The notes beneath the pieces are model-generated. The model was not told where the DNA came from, searched no databases, and was given only the letters and a program-made list of their open reading frames with translations. A DNA stretch of 5,576 nucleotides from Propionibacteriaceae bacterium UBA5174 (lineage in GTDB: Bacteria; Actinomycetota; Actinomycetes; Propionibacteriales; Propionibacteriaceae), in the NCBI GenBank assembly GCA_002413345.1, contig DHWU01000057.1:8177-13752 (forward strand). The letters are read 5' to 3'. Position numbers and translations under genes: made by a program. This document shows positions 5,509 through 5,576 of this stretch, in pieces (the stretch's first letter is position 1; the number at the start of each line of letters is the position of its first letter).

Positions 5509-5576
5509 TCACCAGCCACCGCCGCCACCGCCACCGAAACCACCGCCGCCGGAGAATCCCGAGCCGCCACTGGTGG
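5509..5576 (-). CDS. Glycine-rich C-terminal tail of an upstream gene (partial)
   Basis: Only the last 21 codons and a TGA lie in the window. They read TSGGSGFSGGGGFGG, then more Gly, then a final Trp. Such Ser/Gly-rich tails ending in Trp are typical of DUF2207 and TPM-domain (YgcG-like) membrane proteins, so one of these is likely, but nothing of the folded domain is visible. The stop lies 28 bp before the ATG of the AlbA_2 gene, whose ribosome binding site falls in the gap, so the two are probably cotranscribed. The reading frame is supported by strict Gly/Ser coding up to the stop and by its position right before the next gene. Confidence 0.6.
   Translation of the reverse strand, partial: TSGGSGFSGGGGFGGGGGGGW

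Overview
The window looks like chromosomal DNA of a high-GC actinobacterium. The DNA is GC-rich throughout, codons favour G or C in the third position, there is a DUF4192 protein (a family found essentially in Actinomycetota), and two start codons lie exactly 7 nt behind a TANNNT -10 box, the layout of leaderless actinobacterial transcripts. I cannot name the genus; a Propionibacteriales-type organism is only a guess. I see no transposase, phage gene, tRNA, rRNA or CRISPR array.

Layout. Positions 1-1520 (minus) hold the N-terminal 506 codons of leucyl-tRNA synthetase, cut by the window edge before KMSKS. Positions 1521-1709 hold its promoter and a structured leader: a -10 box, a 9-codon leader ORF with two Leu codons starting at the predicted +1, two overlapping hairpins, an intrinsic terminator with six U's, and a 12-bp stem that can close the whole leader. 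Positions 1710-2690 (minus) encode a DUF4192 protein. The divergent spacer 2691-2884 carries two DnaA-box-like 9-mers 31 bp apart, four tandem 17-bp repeats, and a -10 box 7 nt before the next gene. Positions 2885-3547 (plus) encode a proline-rich, single-pass membrane protein with an extracytoplasmic beta-rich domain. Convergent with it, 3582-4541 (minus) encodes a DMT-superfamily (EamA/NIPA-like) transporter. Positions 4608-5480 (minus) encode a membrane-anchored Schlafen AlbA_2 protein. Positions 5509-5576 hold the glycine-rich C-terminal end of another minus-strand gene, probably in an operon with the AlbA_2 gene.

The genes do not form one obvious pathway. The most interesting regions are the leuS leader, which looks like an amino-acid-responsive attenuator, and the divergent 2691-2884 region with its repeat array. 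The membrane AlbA_2 protein is a less usual domain combination.
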